Notes: generated by a model from the sequence alone, not told the origin. Shown: positions 1 through 9,266, counted from the stretch's first letter. The stretch is 64,000 nt of DNA from Actinomycetales bacterium SN12 (GCA_002837415.1 PJCV01000001.1:186001-250000), one strand, 5' to 3'. Program-made: numbers and translations.

Positions 1-791
1 GTCTCCAGGATCAGCTCGACGCTGAGATGCGACGGGATGCCCTGATCGCCGTCCTCGAACTCCGCAAGCTCGACACCTCGCACGCGCGCGGGGTCGATCG
101 CGGCGAAGATCGCCGCGATCTCGTGCGGCAGCATCCCTGCATCCACGCGGTACGCGGCAGGGATGTAGCCGGGCTGCAGCACGTCCCAGTCGACGTGGAT
201 CCAGACGTCCCGGCCGGCGACGATCTCGTCGATGCGCGCGGGGGTGCTCTCGCTGGGAGGCAGTACGGTCACACCGTGCTGATCCAGCAGCGTCCGCTCG
301 TCCGGGTCGATGTCACGGCCGCCCACGATGACCACCTGCTTCGGGTTCAGCCCCGCCCCGTGTCCGCTGTCCCACAGCCCGCACGCGGCCGCCACGACCA
401 TCCCGCCGAGGTATCCGGAGCCGGTGGTCTCAGGCGTGTTGAAGTCTCCGTGCGCGTCGATCCAGAGCACGACGGCATCGGGGAACCGCTCCGCAACCGT
501 CGGCAGAGTGCCGATGCTCGCACCGCAGGTGTTCGTGGCGAGCACGGGGGTCGCGTCGCGGTCGAACGCGTCGCGAACGGCGTCGCGCAGCGCGTGCAGT
601 GTCTCCTCCGCCGCCGGCAGGCACTCAGACCAGTCGTCCTCCTGCGCCGGGGCAGCGGTGCCGACCACGAGTGGCTCGATCCCGAGCATCCGCGACAGCG
701 CGTGCCCCGTCTTCAGAGCGCCGGGGATGGCTCCGCCAGTGCGGTCGCCGACGCGTCCCTGCGAGATGATCAGCTCGATCGGCATGGTCAT
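1..791 (-). CDS. Arginase/agmatinase-family protein (3' end cut by window edge)
   Basis: The protein belongs to the ureohydrolase (arginase/agmatinase/formiminoglutamase) fold. At least 263 residues are visible and the C-terminus lies beyond the left edge. The start ATG at 791 is preceded by GAAGGAG five bases upstream; a second ATG at 785 is less well placed. The metal motif DAHGDFN is at residues 112-118 with SGYLGGM following, and the later HVDWD supplies the second Asp pair. The usual GGDHS motif, which gives a histidine ligand, is replaced by TNTCGAS near residues 86-92. One Mn site therefore looks altered, so arginase activity cannot be assumed. The next gene on the same strand ends 42 bases upstream of its start. 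Confidence 0.85.
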   Translation of the reverse strand, partial: MTMPIELIISQGRVGDRTGGAIPGALKTGHALSRMLGIEPLVVGTAAPAQEDDWSECLPAAEETLHALRDAVRDAFDRDATPVLATNTCGASIGTLPTVAERFPDAVVLWIDAHGDFNTPETTGSGYLGGMVVAAACGLWDSGHGAGLNPKQVVIVGGRDIDPDERTLLDQHGVTVLPPSESTPARIDEIVAGRDVWIHVDWDVLQPGYIPAAYRVDAGMLPHEIAAIFAAIDPARVRGVELAEFEDGDQGIPSHLSVELILE

Positions 792-833
792 GGGTGCTCC
801 TTCTGAGATCGGTGTATGTCGTGTCCGCGGGGG

Positions 834-1577
834 TCAGCGGCGTGCGGTCCAGCCGATGGGTCGCGCTCCCCCGCGCCCGCCGTGCTCGACATCCGCCTGC
901 GCCGACCAGCCCTGAGCGGCATCCGTGCCGTCGTAGCCGCCGCGCGCGAGACGCATGCCGACGTCGTCGTGGTGCATCCGCGGACCGCCCCCGCGGCGGA
1001 CCGATGCCCGCACGCTCCACGTGTCATCGGCGAACCCGCCGCCGCGGAACACGCGGTAGTCGTCGTAGCGTTCGGGGTCGAGGAAGTCCCAGCACCACTC
1101 CCACACGTTGCCGAGCGTGTCGAACAGTCCGTTCAGGTTCGGCAGCTTCATGCCGACATCCTGTGGCGCTTCGACGCCGTCGAGTGATGTCCAGGCGACC
1201 TCGTCCAGCGGACCGTACTGCGGCCCGACCGAGCCGGCTCGGCACGCGTACTCCCATTCCGCCTCGGTCGGCAGGCGGTATCCGTCGCTGTCGACGTGCC
1301 AGGTGACGTCCTCGCCGTCGAAGGAGTACGCAGGGTCGAGGCCTTCCCATTCCGAGGCGGCGTTGCAGAACCGGATGGCGCGGAACCAGGTGAGATCGCG
1401 AGCCGGACGCCGCGGATGCTGGGCGGCGATGCCCAGCACCTCCGCGAGCTGCCCTTCGGTGACGGCGAACGCGCCGATCTCGAAGGGCTCGAGCTCGACG
1501 GTCCGGTGCTCCTTCCGGCGTGCGTCGTGAAGGGTCACCACCCCGGCGGGCAGCGCCCGCATCTCCCAGAGATCCAC
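834..1577 (-). CDS. Formylglycine-generating-enzyme (SUMF1) fold protein, probably not a true FGE
   Basis: A 247-residue protein with the sulfatase-modifying-factor fold: GYRLPTEAEWEYACRAG at about 99-115, NLNGLFDTLGNVWEWCWD at 147-164 and FRGGGF near 177-182. I chose the GTG at 1577 because TGGAGGG lies seven bases upstream and the fold begins soon after. The C-terminal region that holds the two catalytic, copper-binding cysteines in genuine FGE has none here (residues 183-215 are Cys-free). It is therefore more likely a structural or other-function member of the family, and no sulfatase gene is nearby. It starts two bases after the YczE-type gene stops, so the two are probably co-transcribed. 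Confidence 0.85.
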   Translation of the reverse strand: MDLWEMRALPAGVVTLHDARRKEHRTVELEPFEIGAFAVTEGQLAEVLGIAAQHPRRPARDLTWFRAIRFCNAASEWEGLDPAYSFDGEDVTWHVDSDGYRLPTEAEWEYACRAGSVGPQYGPLDEVAWTSLDGVEAPQDVGMKLPNLNGLFDTLGNVWEWCWDFLDPERYDDYRVFRGGGFADDTWSVRASVRRGGGPRMHHDDVGMRLARGGYDGTDAAQGWSAQADVEHGGRGGARPIGWTARR

Positions 1578-1579
1578 GT

Positions 1580-2224
1580 TCAGCCCTCCACGGGCACCGG
1601 CCCGGTGCTCGGTGTCGGCTTCGGGTCGAGCGGAACCGCGAACACCCGCAGGAAGAACTGGCAGAGCGGTCCGACCAGCAGGGCGAACAGCAGCGTTCCG
1701 ATGCCGACGATGCCCCCGAGCGCCCAGCCCAGCAGCACGACCGTCACCTCGAGGCACGTGCGCACCAGCCAGATCGGGCGACGCAGTCGCACATGCAGCC
1801 CGGTCATCAGCCCGTCGCGGGGGCCGGGCCCGAAGTGCGCGCCGATGTACAGCCCTGTAGCGGCCGACAGCACGACCAGGCCGATCGCGAAGAGCAGCAC
1901 CCGCTGCCACAGCTGCTCCCCCACCGGGATGAAGAGGAACCCGACGTCAGCGGACGGTCCGACCAGAACCGCGTTCACGATCGTGCCCACCCCGGGCTTC
2001 TGACGGATCGGGATCCACAGCAGCAGCACGATGCCGCTGACGATGGTGGTCACGATCCCGAAGCTGAGCGGCACGTGGCGGGTGATGCCCTGGGTCAGCA
2101 CGTCCCACGGTGCGGCGCCCAGCGCACTGCGCACGAGGAAGGCGATTCCGATGCCGTACAGGAACACGCCGATGAGCAGCTGGGCGATGCGTCGCGGCAG
2201 TCGTCTGCCGCGAAGAGAGATCAC
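1580..2224 (-). CDS. YczE/YyaS/YitT-type integral membrane protein
   Basis: A 214-residue membrane protein with about five hydrophobic segments. The motif GIGIAFLVRSALGAAPWDV near the N-terminus is typical of the YczE/YyaS family, whose function is not established. The frame stays open further upstream, but that stretch is the preceding SGNH hydrolase gene read in another frame. The GTG at 2224 overlaps that gene's TGA (GTGA) and is the sensible start. It forms a probable three-gene unit with the SGNH hydrolase upstream and the SUMF1-fold protein downstream. Confidence 0.85.
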   Translation of the reverse strand: MISLRGRRLPRRIAQLLIGVFLYGIGIAFLVRSALGAAPWDVLTQGITRHVPLSFGIVTTIVSGIVLLLWIPIRQKPGVGTIVNAVLVGPSADVGFLFIPVGEQLWQRVLLFAIGLVVLSAATGLYIGAHFGPGPRDGLMTGLHVRLRRPIWLVRTCLEVTVVLLGWALGGIVGIGTLLFALLVGPLCQFFLRVFAVPLDPKPTPSTGPVPVEG

Positions 2225-2976
2225 GCCGGCGTCCGCTCGACCCAGGTGGGGTGCTTTGCGACGCGTCCGTCGCCGGATGAGGTGCGCGTCACCCGGCGCC
2301 GTACCCAGGGACCGACGAACTGCCGGTAGTACGCGAGACCGACGGGACCGGCGGGATGATCGGTGCTCGGCGACCACCACTCCTCCGGGGGCTCCGCTCC
2401 GACCGAGTGGAGCACCCGTGCTGCGACGCGATGGTGGCCGTTCGCGTTCATGTGCAGGCGGTCCTGCGACCAGTAGCGAGGGCGGGACAGCTCGGCATCC
2501 GGCCAGTTCAGCGCGCGGATCACATCGGGGCGGTCCTCGACGCGCCGCAGCACCGCCGCCGACAGCGCGTCCCCCCGACGCTGGAACACCGGCCCCATCG
2601 GAAGCTGCGCACTCGGATTGGCCCCGGAGAGCAGGATCAGCGTCACGCCCTCCTCGTCGCAGCGGCGCAGCACCCGGGAGAACGCGTCGGCGATGTGCTC
2701 GATATCCGCGTTCGGGCGGAGGATGTCGTTGCCGCCGCCGTTGAACGACAGGTGCGTCGGCCGCAGCGCGAGCGCCGGCTCGAGCTGCTCCTTCACGATG
2801 GGCCAGATCAGGCGACCGCGAATGGCGAGATTGGCGTACTGGATGGGCTCGCCCGTGGCATCCGCCCATCCTTGCGCGGCAAGATCCGCCCACCCCCGCA
2901 CGCTGCCGTCGGGCAGCTCGTCGCCCACTCCCTCGGTGAAGGAATCGCCGATCGCCACGAACCGCACAGCCGTCAT
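2221..2976 (-). CDS. SGNH/GDSL hydrolase
   Basis: A 251-residue esterase of the SGNH superfamily, predicted cytoplasmic because no signal peptide is seen. Block I is IGDSFTEG at residues 9-16 with the nucleophilic Ser, block III is NGGGND, and block V is SQDRLHMN with the Asp and His of the triad. Substrate is unknown; relatives deacylate lipids or carbohydrates. The last four bases overlap the start of the YczE-type gene. The C-terminal part after residue 200 is rich in Trp and Arg and extends past the catalytic domain. Confidence 0.88.
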   Translation of the reverse strand: MTAVRFVAIGDSFTEGVGDELPDGSVRGWADLAAQGWADATGEPIQYANLAIRGRLIWPIVKEQLEPALALRPTHLSFNGGGNDILRPNADIEHIADAFSRVLRRCDEEGVTLILLSGANPSAQLPMGPVFQRRGDALSAAVLRRVEDRPDVIRALNWPDAELSRPRYWSQDRLHMNANGHHRVAARVLHSVGAEPPEEWWSPSTDHPAGPVGLAYYRQFVGPWVRRRVTRTSSGDGRVAKHPTWVERTPA

Positions 2977-3024
2977 GGTCTCAGCCTATTGCGGCGCGGG
3001 CGCAGCCGAGGTCGCGTCCGGCGA

Positions 3025-4407
3025 TCACCGCTCGTCGAGCGCCCGGCCCCGAAGATCGGCGAGCCCCCACGCGGCGATGGTCGCGACCACGAAGAACCCG
3101 GCGAACACCGAGAAGGTCAGCGGTGCCCCGCCCGTGGCTAGCAGCGCGGGCACGAGCAGCGGCGCGATGATCGACGCCAGGCGGCCCACCCCTGCAGCCC
3201 AGCCCGAGCCGGTGGCGCGCAGCGACGTCGGATACAGCTCGGGGGTGACGGCGTACAGAGCACCCCACGCGCCGAGATTGAAGAACGACAGCGCCATGCC
3301 CGTCGCGATGATGGCGCCCTCGGTGCCGGCGGTGCCGAACAGCACCGCCGAGATCGCCGATCCGGCGAGGAACACCGACAGCGTCGCCCGTCGGCCCCAC
3401 ACCTCGATCAGCCACGCCGCGACGGCATAGCCGGGCAGCTGAGCAAGAGTGATCAGCAGAGTGAACCCGAACGAGCGCACCAGGTCGTACCCCGCCTGCA
3501 CGAGGATGCTGGGGATCCAGATGAATGCGCCGTAGTACGCGAAATTCACGCAGAACCAGACCAGCCAGATGCACAGCGTGCGCGTGCGGAACTCGGGCGA
3601 CCACAGCGCGCTCATGCGCTGCGCGCCGGTCGCGGCGACTGTCTGGGCAGGGGCATCCGGCGCAGGGACGCTCAGCGCAGGGGCATCCGGCTGCGACCCC
3701 GGAGACCGCTGCAGGTCTGCCGCGGTCTCGAAGGCCGACACGATCCGCTCGGCCTCGGACAGGCGTCCTCGAGAGGCGAGCCAGCGCGGCGACTCCGGCA
3801 GTCCCCAGCGCACCACGAGCGCGTACGCCGCCGGGATCGCCCCGAGGGCGAACGCCCAGCGCCAGCCGTCGTCGGATGCCGGGATCACGAAGTAGCCGAT
3901 GAGAGCGGATGCCGTCCACCCGACAGCCCAGAAGGCTTCAAGGATCACGATGACGCGACCGCGGATGGCCGCGGGGGCGAACTCGCTGACGTAGGTGGAC
4001 GCCACCGGCAGCTCGGCGCCGAGGCCGAGCCCCACGAAGAAGCGCAGCACCAGCAGCATCGCGATGCCGCCGACCAGCGCGCTTGCTCCGGTGGCGAGAC
4101 CGTAGATCAGCAGCGTGAGAGCGAACACGTGCCGTCGACCGAGGCGATCTGCGAGCAGACCGCCGACGCTGGCCCCGATCGCCATCCCGACGAACCCTAT
4201 CGAGGCGATCCATCCGGTCTCCCCCGGCGTCAGCTGCCACTGCTGCGCGAGCACCGCGATGATGAACGAGATGAGTCCCACGTCCATGGCATCCAGCGCC
4301 CAGCCGAGACCCGAGCCGGTGAGCACGCGAAGGTGCGGACGGGCGAAGGGCAGAGCGTCGAGTCGGGACGCGATGGATGCACGGCTCGGGAGCGCGGTGT
4401 GCGGCAT
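3025..4407 (-). CDS. Major facilitator superfamily transporter (metabolite:H+ symporter type)
   Basis: A 460-residue transporter with twelve predicted membrane segments. The loop 2-3 signature ADRLGRRHVF and the N-terminal DAMDVGL resemble the sugar-porter/aromatic-acid/NiaP-like branch. A long cytoplasmic loop rich in Pro and Ala lies between the two halves (about residues 235-275). Substrate cannot be read from the sequence. I chose the ATG at 4407; the frame is open upstream but that DNA codes for the DUF885 protein in another frame. No clear Shine-Dalgarno site precedes it beyond GAGAGG directly abutting the ATG. Confidence 0.86.
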   Translation of the reverse strand: MPHTALPSRASIASRLDALPFARPHLRVLTGSGLGWALDAMDVGLISFIIAVLAQQWQLTPGETGWIASIGFVGMAIGASVGGLLADRLGRRHVFALTLLIYGLATGASALVGGIAMLLVLRFFVGLGLGAELPVASTYVSEFAPAAIRGRVIVILEAFWAVGWTASALIGYFVIPASDDGWRWAFALGAIPAAYALVVRWGLPESPRWLASRGRLSEAERIVSAFETAADLQRSPGSQPDAPALSVPAPDAPAQTVAATGAQRMSALWSPEFRTRTLCIWLVWFCVNFAYYGAFIWIPSILVQAGYDLVRSFGFTLLITLAQLPGYAVAAWLIEVWGRRATLSVFLAGSAISAVLFGTAGTEGAIIATGMALSFFNLGAWGALYAVTPELYPTSLRATGSGWAAGVGRLASIIAPLLVPALLATGGAPLTFSVFAGFFVVATIAAWGLADLRGRALDER

Positions 4408-4439
4408 CCTCTCATCGTAGAGGCGCCGCACACCCGCTC

Positions 4440-6113
4440 TCAGCCGATGACGGCGGTGCGGAGGGTGTCGAGACCGACGCCTCCGATGTCGAGCGCGCGC
4501 TTGTGGAAGTCCTTGAACGAGAAGGCGTCGCCCTGCTTCTGCTGCACGGCATCGCGCACCTGCTCCCAGATGCGCTGGCCGACCTTGTACGACGGCGCCT
4601 GTCCCGGCCATCCCAGGTAGCGGTTGACCTCGAACCGGCGGAACTCGTCGGGCATGTTCACGTTGCGCCGCATCTCCTCCAGCGCGTAGTCGTGGTCCCA
4701 GATCCCGTCGCCGGAGAGGCGCGGCTTGCCCAGGTGCACCCCGATGTCGAGCACCACGCGCAGGGCGCGCATCCGCTGGCCGTCGAGCATGCCGAGGCGA
4801 TCAGCCGGGTCGTCGAGGTAGCCGAGCTGCTCCATGAGCCGCTCGGCGTACAGCGCCCAGCCCTCCGCGTGGCCGGAGGTGCCGGCCAGCACCCGCCGCC
4901 AGGTGTTCAGCTCGGCGCGGTTGTACGTCGCCTGCGCGATCTGCAGATGGTGACCCGGAACGCCCTCGTGGTACACGGTGGTCAGCTCACGCCAGGTGTC
5001 GAACTCGGTGACCCCTTCGGGCACCGACCACCACATGCGGCCTGGACGCGAGAAGTCGTCGGTGGGGCCGGTGTAGTAGATGCCGCCCTCCTGGGTGGGG
5101 GCGATCATGCACTCGAGCTCGCGGATCTGCTCGGGGATGTCGAAGTGGCTGGCACCGAGATCGGCGATCGCGCGGTCGCTGGTCTCCTGCATCCACTTCT
5201 GCAGCGCATCGGTGCCGTACAGCTTCCGGGATGGGTCGGCCTCGAGGTGCGCGACGGCCTCTTCGACGCTCGCGCCGGGCAGGATCTCGTTCGCGATCGC
5301 CTCCTGCTCGGCGATCATCCGCTGCAGCTCCTCGCGGCCCCACTCGTAGGTCTCGTCGAGGTCGATGCTCGCGCCGAGGAAGCGGCGCGAGTTCAGTGCA
5401 TACAGGTCGCGGCCGACGGCATCCTGCTCGCCGGCGACCGGTGCCAGCTCGCTGATCAGGAACTGGCGCAGATCGTCATAGGCCACTCGCGCGGCGCCGG
5501 CATGATCGGCGATGTTGCGGGCGAGGGATGCCGGAAGCTGGCCGTCACGCGGCCCTGCTGTCGCCGCGAAGGATGCGAAGAATCCCTGGTCGGCGCTGTA
5601 CCGGGCGATCTGGGTGGCGACTTCGGTGACCTGGCGGCGCGCGGGCACGACGCCGTGCCGGATGCCTTCGCGCAGCGTCTCGACGTAGCCCTTGAGCGCG
5701 GTCGGCACCGCGGCGAGCCGCTCGCAGACGACGGTCCAGTCGTCGATCGTCTCGGTCGGCATCAGGTCGAATGCCTGGCGGAAGTCCTGCGGGGCGGAGG
5801 CGATGACGTTCAGATCGCGCAGGTGCCACTGCGCGTCGTGCAGCTCGATCTGCAGCCGCAGCTCGGCCGACAGGTCGGTCTTGGTGACCTCGTCGATGCT
5901 GTCGACCGGGATCTCGGCGTCGAGCGCGGCGAGCGTCTCGCGCGTCGCGGCGATGCTGCGCTCATGCCCTTCGGGGCTGACGTCGTCGAGGCGGGCGCCT
6001 GCTTCGTTGCGACCGATGTAGGTGGCGAGGATCGGTGAGAGGTCGACCAGGGTGTCGACCCAGTTCTCGGCGATCTGATCGATGGCAGAGGGGGTGCGAG
6101 GCTCGGAACTCAT
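4440..6113 (-). CDS. DUF885 family metal-dependent peptidase
   Basis: A 557-residue DUF885 protein. The zinc-binding HEGVPGHH motif lies about two thirds along, followed by the conserved SGHAEGWALYAE motif, as in this family of gluzincin-like carboxypeptidases. No signal peptide is evident, so it is predicted cytoplasmic. The ATG at 6113 was chosen over an upstream in-frame ATG at 6146, which lies inside the right arm of a strong inverted repeat. The start codon sits in the loop of that 19-bp repeat, with no good Shine-Dalgarno site, so translation may be conditional or the mRNA leaderless. Confidence 0.85.
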   Translation of the reverse strand: MSSEPRTPSAIDQIAENWVDTLVDLSPILATYIGRNEAGARLDDVSPEGHERSIAATRETLAALDAEIPVDSIDEVTKTDLSAELRLQIELHDAQWHLRDLNVIASAPQDFRQAFDLMPTETIDDWTVVCERLAAVPTALKGYVETLREGIRHGVVPARRQVTEVATQIARYSADQGFFASFAATAGPRDGQLPASLARNIADHAGAARVAYDDLRQFLISELAPVAGEQDAVGRDLYALNSRRFLGASIDLDETYEWGREELQRMIAEQEAIANEILPGASVEEAVAHLEADPSRKLYGTDALQKWMQETSDRAIADLGASHFDIPEQIRELECMIAPTQEGGIYYTGPTDDFSRPGRMWWSVPEGVTEFDTWRELTTVYHEGVPGHHLQIAQATYNRAELNTWRRVLAGTSGHAEGWALYAERLMEQLGYLDDPADRLGMLDGQRMRALRVVLDIGVHLGKPRLSGDGIWDHDYALEEMRRNVNMPDEFRRFEVNRYLGWPGQAPSYKVGQRIWEQVRDAVQQKQGDAFSFKDFHKRALDIGGVGLDTLRTAVIG

Positions 6114-6144
6114 GATCTCGAGCCTAGCCTCGCACCCCCTCTGC
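6085..6144. repeat. Perfect 19-bp inverted repeat enclosing the DUF885 start codon
   Basis: The arms are 6085-6103 and 6126-6144 (GCAGAGGGGGTGCGAGGCT and its exact complement) with a 22-nt loop at 6104-6125. The loop holds the ATG of the DUF885 gene at 6111-6113, and one arm is its codons 4-10. It also begins nine bases after the polA stop. It may serve as a polA transcription terminator without a U-run, or as an RNA structure controlling translation of the next gene. Confidence 0.85.
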
Positions 6145-6152
6145 ACCGGGGA

Positions 6153-8786
6153 TCAGTGCGCGGCTTCGTTCCAGTCACGGCCTCGGCCGACCTGCACCTC
6201 GAGCGGCACGGTCAGCTCGGCGGCGCCGGCCATGCGCTCGCGCACGATGCTCTCCACCTCGTCCCACTCCCCCGCCGCGACTTCGACGACGAGTTCGTCG
6301 TGGATCTGCAGCAGCGCGCGCGAGTCGAGCCCGCGCTCGCGCATGTCGGCGTGAATGCGGTTCAGGGCGATCTTCATGATGTCGGCGGCGCTGCCCTGGA
6401 TGGGTGCGTTGAGGGCGGCACGCTCGGCGTTCTCGCGCAGCACGCGGTTGGGGCTGGTGAGGTCGGGGAACGGGCGCCGTCGACCGAAGATGGTCTCGGT
6501 GTAGCCGTCTTCCTTCGCCTGCATGACAGAGGCACGCAGGTAGTCGCGCACTGCGCCGAAACGGGCGAAGTACTCCAGCATCAGCTGCTTCGCCTCGGAC
6601 TGCTCGATGCGGAGCTGCTTCGACAGACCGAACGCGCTCAGGCCGTAGACGAGGCCGTACGACATCGCCTTGACCTTCGTGCGCATGGCGGAGGTGACCT
6701 CTTCGGGTTCGACACCGAAGACGCGAGCGCCGACGAAGCGGTGCAGATCCTCACCGGAGTTGAACGCCTCGATCAGACCCGGATCGCCCGAGAGGTGCGC
6801 CATGATGCGCATCTCGATCTGCGAGTAGTCGGCGGTCAACAGCGTCTCGTACCCTTCGCCGACTTCGAAGGCGCTGCGGATGCGGCGCGACTCCTCGGTG
6901 CGGACGGGGATGTTCTGCAGGTTCGGATCGGTGCTCGACAGGCGTCCGGTCTGGCTCCCGGTCTGCACGTAGGTGGTGTGGATGCGGTGATCGTCGCGGA
7001 TCGCGGTGTCGAGCGTCTCGATGATCTGACGCAGCTTGCTCGCCTCGCGGTGCTGCAGCAGCAGCGCGAGGAACGGGTGCGGATGCGTCTCCTGCAGATC
7101 GGCCAGCACGGCGGCATCCGTCGAATACCCCGTCTTGGTCTTGCGCGTCTTCGGCAGCTGCAGGTCTTCGAACAGCACCTCCTGCAGCTGCTTGGGCGAG
7201 CCGAGGTTGAACTCGCGCCCGACGACGGCGAACGCCTCGGCGGCGAGCCCGTCGGTGCGCTCGAGCAGCTCGCCGGAGAAGGTCGACAGCACGTCGTGCG
7301 AGACCGACACGCCCGCGGACTCCATGTCGGCCAGTGCGATGACGGCCGGCAGCTCGATGTCGGTGAGCACGGCAGCGACCGACTCGGGCATCGCCTCGCG
7401 GATGGCGATCGCCGCGCGCAGGGTGAACCACGCCTCCTGCGATGGTGTGGCGCCGTCTGTCTCGGGCACGAGCTGGGTGGGGTCTGCCTCGGGGAGCTTC
7501 TCGTCGAGGTAGCGGCCGACGAGGTGAGCGAGGGTCTTGTCGGGGAAGCTCGGACGCATCAGCCAGCCGGCGAGCAGGGTGTCATGAGCGAGTCCGCCCA
7601 GCCGGATGCCGTCGCGCAGCAGCGCCTTGACCTGCGGCTTGGCGTCATTGAGCACCTTCGGGGCATCGGACTCGAGCCACGCGGTGAGCGCCGTCGCCGT
7701 CTCAGGGTTCCAGCTGCACTCGTGCAGCTCGCTCTCGGTCGCCACGCCGACGCGAGTGATCGCTCCGCTGACGAGCGTGAGCAGCAGCGCCACCTCGCCC
7801 TGCTGCCGGCCGAGCCAGGCTGCGACATCGGCGGCGGATGACTCCGTCGCGGCGGGCACGTCGATGGCGGGCTCGTCGTGAACGGGCTCGTCGGGCGCGC
7901 CCGCCGCCTCGAACACCCGAGGCAGGAGCGTGCGGAACTCGAGTCGGGCGAAGATGTCGCGCACCGCCTGTGCGTCGATCGGCTTGACGATCAGGTCGTC
8001 CGGGGCGACAGGCAGCTCCACGTCGTTCAGCAGGCGGTTGAGCTTGCGGTTGCGGCGCACATCCTCGATGTGCTCGCGCAGGTTGCCGCCGACGACGCCC
8101 TTGATCTCATCGGCGCGGGCGAGCAGCTCGTCGAGGCTGCCGAACTGCGTGAGCCACTTGACGGCGGTCTTCTCGCCGACCTTGGGCACACCGGGCAGGT
8201 TGTCGCTCGTCTCGCCGACGAGGGCGGCGATGTCCGGATACTGCTCCGGGCGCACTCCGTAGCGCTCGTGCACGGTGGCCGGGTCGTAGCGCTTGAGCTG
8301 CGACACCCCCTGCACGTTCGGGTACAGCAGCGTGACGTCGTCGTTGACGAGCTGGATGGTGTCGCGGTCGCCCGAGACCACCAGCACGTCGTAGCCCTGC
8401 TCGGAACCCTGCTTCGCGAGGGTCGCGAGGACGTCGTCGGCCTCGATGCCCTCCTGGGTCAGCACCGGGATGGACATGGCGGCCAGGCAGTCCTGCAGCA
8501 GCGGGATCTGACCCTTGAACTCACCGGGAGTCTCGGAGCGCGTCGCCTTGTACTCGGGGTACTCGTCGGTGCGGAAGGAGTGACGTGACGTGTCGAAGGC
8601 GATCGCCATGTGCGTCGGCTTCTCGGCCTTGATGAGGTTCACCAGCATCGACAGGAAGCCGTAGATGGCGTTCGTGTGCTGGTTGTCCTTCGTGGTGAAG
8701 TTCTCGACAGGGAGGGCGAAGAAGGCCCGGTATGCGAGCGAGTGGCCGTCGACGACCATGAGGGTAGGCTTTGCGGAGTCCGTCAC
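6153..8786 (-). CDS. polA: DNA polymerase I
   Basis: An 877-residue family A polymerase for Okazaki-fragment processing and repair. Residues 1 to about 300 form the 5'-3' exonuclease/flap domain (VDGHSLAYRAFFALP, EADDVLA, SGDRDTIQL). The middle domain lacks the Asp-Glu residues of a working 3'-5' exonuclease. The C-terminal polymerase domain has motif A DYSQIEMRIMAHLSGD, the O-helix RTKVKAMSYGLVYG and motif C QIHDELVVEV. Translation starts at GTG 8786. The gene is divergent from the thioesterase gene across only 45 bases, so both promoters must lie in or near that gap. Confidence 0.97.
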   Translation of the reverse strand: MTDSAKPTLMVVDGHSLAYRAFFALPVENFTTKDNQHTNAIYGFLSMLVNLIKAEKPTHMAIAFDTSRHSFRTDEYPEYKATRSETPGEFKGQIPLLQDCLAAMSIPVLTQEGIEADDVLATLAKQGSEQGYDVLVVSGDRDTIQLVNDDVTLLYPNVQGVSQLKRYDPATVHERYGVRPEQYPDIAALVGETSDNLPGVPKVGEKTAVKWLTQFGSLDELLARADEIKGVVGGNLREHIEDVRRNRKLNRLLNDVELPVAPDDLIVKPIDAQAVRDIFARLEFRTLLPRVFEAAGAPDEPVHDEPAIDVPAATESSAADVAAWLGRQQGEVALLLTLVSGAITRVGVATESELHECSWNPETATALTAWLESDAPKVLNDAKPQVKALLRDGIRLGGLAHDTLLAGWLMRPSFPDKTLAHLVGRYLDEKLPEADPTQLVPETDGATPSQEAWFTLRAAIAIREAMPESVAAVLTDIELPAVIALADMESAGVSVSHDVLSTFSGELLERTDGLAAEAFAVVGREFNLGSPKQLQEVLFEDLQLPKTRKTKTGYSTDAAVLADLQETHPHPFLALLLQHREASKLRQIIETLDTAIRDDHRIHTTYVQTGSQTGRLSSTDPNLQNIPVRTEESRRIRSAFEVGEGYETLLTADYSQIEMRIMAHLSGDPGLIEAFNSGEDLHRFVGARVFGVEPEEVTSAMRTKVKAMSYGLVYGLSAFGLSKQLRIEQSEAKQLMLEYFARFGAVRDYLRASVMQAKEDGYTETIFGRRRPFPDLTSPNRVLRENAERAALNAPIQGSAADIMKIALNRIHADMRERGLDSRALLQIHDELVVEVAAGEWDEVESIVRERMAGAAELTVPLEVQVGRGRDWNEAAH

Positions 8787-8831
8787 CCTGCAAGCCTAAC
8801 GAGGGCGACGGACACGCGCTGAGGAGGAGCA

Positions 8832-9254
8832 TTGACCGAGCAGACCGAGATGACTGGACTCGAGTGGGCGACGCATCGCGGCATGGGCGCGCTGGCCGAG
8901 AAGATGGGCATCGAGTTCACCGAGTTCACCGTCGAGCGCGCCGTCGCGACGATGCCGGTCGAGGGCAACACTCAGCCCGTCGGCCTGCTGCATGGCGGCG
9001 CCTATGTGGTTCTCGGCGAGTCGCTCGGATCCATGGCGGCGAACCTGCACGCCGGCCCCGGACGTCTCGCTGTGGGCATCGACATCAACGCGACTCACAC
9101 GCGCTCGGCGACATCGGGCTTCGTCACCGGGGTCTGCACGCCCGTGCACCTCGGACGCAGCATGACCGTGCACGAGATCGCCGTCTCCGACGAGCAGGGC
9201 CGACGCTGCTCCACCATCCGCATCACGAACCTGATCAAGACCGTCGACGCCTGA
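8832..9254 (+). CDS. Hotdog-fold thioesterase (PaaI type)
   Basis: A 140-residue single hotdog domain related to PaaI and EntH acyl-CoA thioesterases. The signature LLHGGAYVVLGESLGS lies near residues 55-70, and DINATHTRSATSG follows in the central strand. It probably hydrolyses an acyl- or aroyl-CoA; the substrate is not visible. The start is a TTG at 8832 directly after a strong GAGGAGGAG; no ATG or GTG fits both the frame and this ribosome site. A bidirectional terminator at 9267-9299 separates it from the convergent regulator gene. Confidence 0.86.
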   Translation: MTEQTEMTGLEWATHRGMGALAEKMGIEFTEFTVERAVATMPVEGNTQPVGLLHGGAYVVLGESLGSMAANLHAGPGRLAVGIDINATHTRSATSGFVTGVCTPVHLGRSMTVHEIAVSDEQGRRCSTIRITNLIKTVDA

Positions 9255-9266
9255 CGGCGGAATGCA

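Noticed and set aside
834..1577. Functional formylglycine-generating enzyme
   Set aside because: The catalytic cysteines are absent from the C-terminal region.
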